From an uncultured Desulfobacterium sp. (lineage in GTDB: Bacteria > Desulfobacterota > Desulfobacteria > Desulfobacterales > Desulfobacteraceae), in assembly GCA_937124525.1 (NCBI GenBank), contig CAKZLA010000195.1, positions 1 through 7,586 on the forward strand: 7,586 nt of DNA, in the 5' to 3' direction. Of this stretch, positions 4,742 to 7,586 are shown piece after piece (positions within the stretch are counted from its first letter, which is position 1; each line of letters begins with the position of its first letter). Position numbers and translations under genes: made by a program. Below the pieces are notes generated by a model that saw nothing but the letters and a program-made list of their open reading frames with translations, had not been told where the DNA came from and did not search any database.

Positions 4742-6829
4742 TTATTCTTGGATAATAGACGCATCCACAGCGATGGGTTTTCCCTGGGTGATAATCAAGG
4801 GATTCACATCAATTTCCTTGATTTGCGGATAGGCCATGGCCAGATTTCCCAGCGCAGAAAGGATCTCTGCCAGGGTATCCCGGTCCACGCCTTTGGCCCC
4901 CCGGAATCCATCCAGAAGTTTCTGGTGTTTCAGCCGCCCCATCAGGGCCAGGGCATCTGTGTGGCTCAGGGGGGCTACGCCAAATACGGCATCATCCAGA
5001 ATTTCTGCCATAACACCCCCCAATCCCACCATGACGCAGACACCAAACTGGGGATCTTTGACTACCCCTGCGATGAGTTCCAGATTTCCCTTGATTTGCT
5101 GCTGGATAAGGATGTCTCCCCTGCCTTCCATGGCCTGGGTCAGGTCATTAAATGCCTTTTCTACCTGGTTTTTGGATTCAATATTAAGCTTAACTAAACC
5201 GGCTTCTGTTTTATGCACTTCTCCGGGGAGCAATCCCTTCATGGCCACGGGAAAATCCAGGGACCCGGTGGCCATGTGGCAGGCCAGCTCTGTGTCTGAT
5301 ACGATTTTTTCCTTTGTCACCGGAATACCACAGGCGGCCAGGATGGTTTTGGAAACGTGCTCATCCAGTGTTGTTGCCTCCCCTTGCAGGTTGGCTTTAA
5401 TGATGTCATGGCGCATTACATCCGTTTTACTTTTCGCTACATTCTCGTCATGAATGACCCTGTTTCCATGGGAAAACACAGCAGCCATGCACTCAACCGC
5501 ACGGTGGAGTTCCCGGAAAACGGGAACCCCCTTTGACTGGGTTTCCATCTGAAAAATGCGGGCCTCATCCTGTTTGCCAATGAGCCAGCAAAATACGGGT
5601 TTGCCCATTCTTCTGGCTTTTTGGGTCAGACTTTCCAGGTCAAAGGTCAGGCTGAATCCACCGGCAAAGGTGTGTATGAAAATAGCATCTACGCCAGGAT
5701 CCTCACAGGCGGTGTCAATGGCAAGTCCATAGGCCTTTTCCGAACCATGCTGCTCCACCGCAGGCCACAGGTCAATGGGATTGGAGGGGGGCATCCATTG
5801 GGGGAAAATGGTTTTTAACCGTTCCTTGCTCTGATCAGACAAGATGGCAGGTTCTATGGGGCTGTTGTCCATGAAGTCCGAGGAGATAATCCCGGCTCCC
5901 CCGCTGTAGGTGAGTATTGCCACGCGTCCTTTTCCGGTGGATTGTATGCAGGGATAGGCTGCAAGGGATCTGCACAGATCCATCATTTGATGAAAATCCG
6001 TTGCCTCCATCACCCCGGCCTGGGCCATGGCATCCCGGATCACAGCGCCGTTGCCAGCCATGCTGGCGGTGTGGCCCATGGCAGCCTTTGCCCCCATGGC
6101 ACTTTTTCCGCCCTTGAGCAGGACAATGGGTTTCGTGGATCGGCGGCAGATTTCCATGAACCGTCGGCCATGGATAATGGATTCAAGGTACAGGCCGATG
6201 ACCTTGGTTTGGGGATCGGTGAGCATATACTCTAATATCTCACATTCATCCACATCCATTTTATTGCCAATGGAGCAGACCTTGCTGATGCCCATGGTGC
6301 CATGGGACATGCAGTCAATGAGAAATGCACCGGAGAGCATGCCGCTCTGGACAATGAGGGAGACATCTCCCGGGATTAGCTGTTTCCACAGTTCCGGACT
6401 GACAAAGGAGAAAACGTTTTTATTCACAGCATCCACAAGCCCCATGCAGTTGGGGCCCCACAGGCGGATACCTGCCTTGCGGGCAAAGGCCGTAAGATCC
6501 TGCTGCATCTTTTGACCCTCTTTGCCACTTTCTGCAAATCCGCTGGATTCAATGATCACTCCCTTAATGCCCCGCTGTGCACAGGCTTCAATGATCTGGG
6601 GAACCATGTTGCCCGGAATGAAAATAATGGCCAGATCCACGGGATCAGGTACTTCTGCAATGGTTTTGTGACAGGGAATACCCAGGATTTCTTCGTAACG
6701 GGGATTAACCGGATGGATACCTCCCTTGAATCCTTTTATAAGGTTTTGTAAAATTGCATGCCCCCCTTTAAGGGGATTGGGGGTGGCTCCGATGAGAGCA
6801 ACGCCCCTGGGGTTGAAGAAAAAATCCAT
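4742..6829 (-). CDS. Acetate--CoA ligase (ADP-forming) family protein, fused alpha-beta subunits
   Basis: A complete 695-residue NDP-forming acyl-CoA synthetase. It should convert acyl-CoA + ADP + phosphate to free acid + ATP + CoA, or the reverse, in the cytoplasm. Domains in order are a Rossmann CoA-binding domain (about 1-125; RGVALIGATPNPLKGG at 8-23 and LWGPNCMGL at 123-131), two succinyl-CoA-synthetase-like flavodoxin domains (about 150-455) and a C-terminal ATP-grasp domain (about 480-695). The phosphorylated histidine is His253 in GHTASMAGN. ATP-grasp features are FPVAMKGL with Lys531, HKTEAGLV (539-546), GLGGVMAE (602-609) and the metal-binding EIDVNPL (672-678). The order alpha then beta is that of the fused, Pat-like architecture without the acetyltransferase domain. 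AGGAG lies 7 bases before the ATG. It appears monocistronic, ended by a hairpin at 4671-4683, and divergent from the putative rRNA operon. The acyl substrate cannot be told from sequence. Confidence 0.93.
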   Translation of the reverse strand: MDFFFNPRGVALIGATPNPLKGGHAILQNLIKGFKGGIHPVNPRYEEILGIPCHKTIAEVPDPVDLAIIFIPGNMVPQIIEACAQRGIKGVIIESSGFAESGKEGQKMQQDLTAFARKAGIRLWGPNCMGLVDAVNKNVFSFVSPELWKQLIPGDVSLIVQSGMLSGAFLIDCMSHGTMGISKVCSIGNKMDVDECEILEYMLTDPQTKVIGLYLESIIHGRRFMEICRRSTKPIVLLKGGKSAMGAKAAMGHTASMAGNGAVIRDAMAQAGVMEATDFHQMMDLCRSLAAYPCIQSTGKGRVAILTYSGGAGIISSDFMDNSPIEPAILSDQSKERLKTIFPQWMPPSNPIDLWPAVEQHGSEKAYGLAIDTACEDPGVDAIFIHTFAGGFSLTFDLESLTQKARRMGKPVFCWLIGKQDEARIFQMETQSKGVPVFRELHRAVECMAAVFSHGNRVIHDENVAKSKTDVMRHDIIKANLQGEATTLDEHVSKTILAACGIPVTKEKIVSDTELACHMATGSLDFPVAMKGLLPGEVHKTEAGLVKLNIESKNQVEKAFNDLTQAMEGRGDILIQQQIKGNLELIAGVVKDPQFGVCVMVGLGGVMAEILDDAVFGVAPLSHTDALALMGRLKHQKLLDGFRGAKGVDRDTLAEILSALGNLAMAYPQIKEIDVNPLIITQGKPIAVDASIIQE

Positions 6830-6969
6830 GGATGAACTCCTCTGTGTTTTTATGAAACGATTCCATCAGATGGTTTTTATGGAGGCGAGGAGTCCATGTC
6901 TGCCATATTTTTCAGGACGTTTCAATTTTTGTTAATGGACGTCTGCTGCTGTTTGATCATGGGAAGACC

Positions 6970-7024
6970 GGGGTCAGGCCTGGATTATGGGCGTTATTGC
7001 ATGATCCAGGCAAATCCAGACCCC
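6970..7024. repeat. REP-like compound palindrome
   Basis: There are three nested arm pairs: GGGGTC (6970-6975) with GACCCC (7019-7024), CCTGGAT (6979-6985) with ATCCAGG (7004-7010), and ATG (6987-6989) with CAT (7000-7002), leaving a 10-nt apical loop. A second ATCCAG copy (7014-7019) could pair with CTGGAT instead, giving an alternative fold. The GGGGTCAGG...GACCCC frame resembles repetitive extragenic palindromes tied to REP-associated Y1 transposases. That link is from general memory, and no such transposase is in the window. Confidence 0.5.
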
Positions 7025-7206
7025 TGCAATATACAAATAAGCCAAGTCTGACTCCTATCCAAGTTTAAAAAATCTATCATCCACTGATTCCCATCCAGGT
7101 AAGGGTGGGCGACGTCCGGGACCTATTGTTGACAAGCAGCTATTTAAAGAAGAATATATAGACCCATTAAACAGGGTTTGACAACTTATTTTCGGATTTG
7201 CTCTGA

Positions 7207-7234
7207 TGCCCTGGGGTTTATCAAACCCATGGCA
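7207..7234. repeat. Interrupted hairpin
   Basis: GGGTTT (7214-7219), a 3-nt loop and AAACCC (7223-7228) form a 6-bp stem, extended after a small internal loop by TGCC (7207-7210) with GGCA (7231-7234). No T-run follows on either strand, so it is not a clear terminator. Confidence 0.35.
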
Positions 7235-7387
7235 GTGCTTTGTCATTACATGAATTACTTAGGAATGAGCCCGAAATAACATACATTTTTTGTCTATTTC
7301 TGAGGGGCAGGTAGTGTTCAATATCACAGAAGGTCAGAGAGAGTTCGTTTTTGTTTGAATTGATATTCGTTTTATTTCAGAGTCTTG

Positions 7388-7448
7388 CACTTTTTATTGA
7401 AAATAAATTAAAAAAGTGTTTGACACAAAGTCTGTTTGCATGTAGTTT
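7388..7448 (+). promoter_or_regulatory. Probable rRNA-operon promoter with AT-rich UP-like element
   Basis: A perfect -35 box TTGACA lies at 7420-7425. It is preceded by an A/T-rich stretch of about 28 bp (7391-7418), as expected for an rrn UP element. The -10 is less clear: TAGTTT at 7443-7448 has 17-bp spacing but only 3 of 6 consensus matches; TGTAGT at 7441-7446 has 4 of 6 but 15-bp spacing. The upstream block is itself a dyad, CACTTTTT (7388-7395) with AAAAAGTG (7411-7418), which could bind a regulator or be incidental to AT-richness. The rrn assignment depends on the leader motifs downstream. Confidence 0.55.
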
Positions 7449-7586
7449 CGCTGGGTCTTGTTGAGACGGCAACGCCGCTTGCAAACAGCGCGGCAAGTTT
7501 CGGCAAGATTTTTTTGTCTTAAGAAATAATGAATTTGATCTTTGAAAACTGGTTAGTGAATGAATTGAGTACAAAGATGTTTTAAA
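7449..7586 (+). promoter_or_regulatory. Probable rRNA operon leader with boxA-like antitermination site
   Basis: The leader has GC-rich short hairpins: GTCT/AGAC at 7455-7467 and GCCGC/GCGGC at 7474-7494. CGGCAAG then occurs twice 10 bp apart (7491, 7501), followed by T7 at 7509-7515. At 7536-7548 is TGATCTTTGAAAA, like boxA (TGCTCTTTAACA) and like the 'CTTTGAAAACT' commonly found before 16S genes and in 16S-23S spacers. No 16S 5' sequence appears before the window ends, so it should start just beyond 7586. The hairpin plus T-run ahead of the boxA-like site could act as an attenuator, which is an inference. Confidence 0.6.

Larger units (their letters stand above)
6830..7387. other. Gene-free region between the synthetase gene and the rRNA-type promoter
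   Basis: About 560 bp with no supportable gene. The part next to 6829 should contain the synthetase promoter on the minus strand, where I find only weak candidates. It holds the REP-like palindrome at 6970-7024 and the hairpin at 7207-7234. A plus-strand frame with no start codon is open from 7041 to its stop at 7179-7181. It reads ...PGKGGRRPGPIVDKQLFKEE... and might be a gene scrap, but I do not recognise it. A TTGACA at 7178-7183 with TCTGAT 18 bp later is a possible but weak plus-strand promoter. Confidence 0.6.

Noticed and set aside
4836..5453. Plus-strand open frame of 205 codons
   Set aside because: Antisense to the ATP-grasp part of the acyl-CoA synthetase; Ser/Arg/Pro-rich shadow with no domain.
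6027..6515. Plus-strand open frame of 162 codons
   Set aside because: Antisense to the conserved CoA-binding and flavodoxin region of the synthetase.
1..7586. CRISPR array or tRNA gene
   Set aside because: No regularly spaced direct repeats and no cloverleaf or CCA-ended pattern was seen on reading either strand.

Overview
The window most likely comes from an anaerobic, Desulfobacter-like member of the Desulfobacterota (former Deltaproteobacteria). This rests on protein style: a fused ADP-forming acyl-CoA synthetase, a DUF2959 lipoprotein, a DUF503 protein, and an rRNA-operon-type leader with a 'TGATCTTTGAAAA' boxA-like motif. No rRNA body or other species marker lies inside the window, so the assignment is an inference.

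Left part (1-2551, minus strand): a recognisable tesA - ybbA - ybbP group. It holds a GDSL thioesterase/lysophospholipase with a signal sequence, an ABC ATPase very like E. coli YbbA, and the first 198 residues of a YbbP-type permease that runs off the left edge. ybbA and the permease overlap by 4 bp (ATGA). Between tesA and ybbA is an AT-rich 584-bp gap holding two separate inverted-repeat-bounded segments (1380-1612 and 1683-1787) that look like MITEs.

Middle (2552-4741): a minus-strand DUF2959 lipoprotein gene (2826-3488) with a strong Shine-Dalgarno and a hairpin terminator. Divergent from it is a two-gene plus-strand unit: a hotdog-fold thioesterase-like protein (3798-4196) and a DUF503/YlxP-like protein (4219-4506). 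It is followed by a repeat-rich 235-bp spacer with several dyads and a 10-bp direct repeat.

Right part (4742-7586): a large minus-strand acetate--CoA ligase (ADP-forming) family gene (4742-6829). About 590 bp of gene-free DNA with a REP-like folded palindrome follows. At the right edge is a plus-strand stretch with an AT-rich UP-like region, a TTGACA box, GC-rich hairpins, a T-run and a boxA-like motif, which I read as the promoter and leader of an rRNA operon whose 16S gene should start just beyond the window.

Shared themes are acyl-ester and acyl-CoA chemistry (TesA, hotdog protein, acyl-CoA synthetase) and the cell envelope (lipoprotein, YbbAP-type exporter). The genes are ordinary families. 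The least explained material is in the three intergenic regions. I found no convincing previously undescribed multi-gene system.
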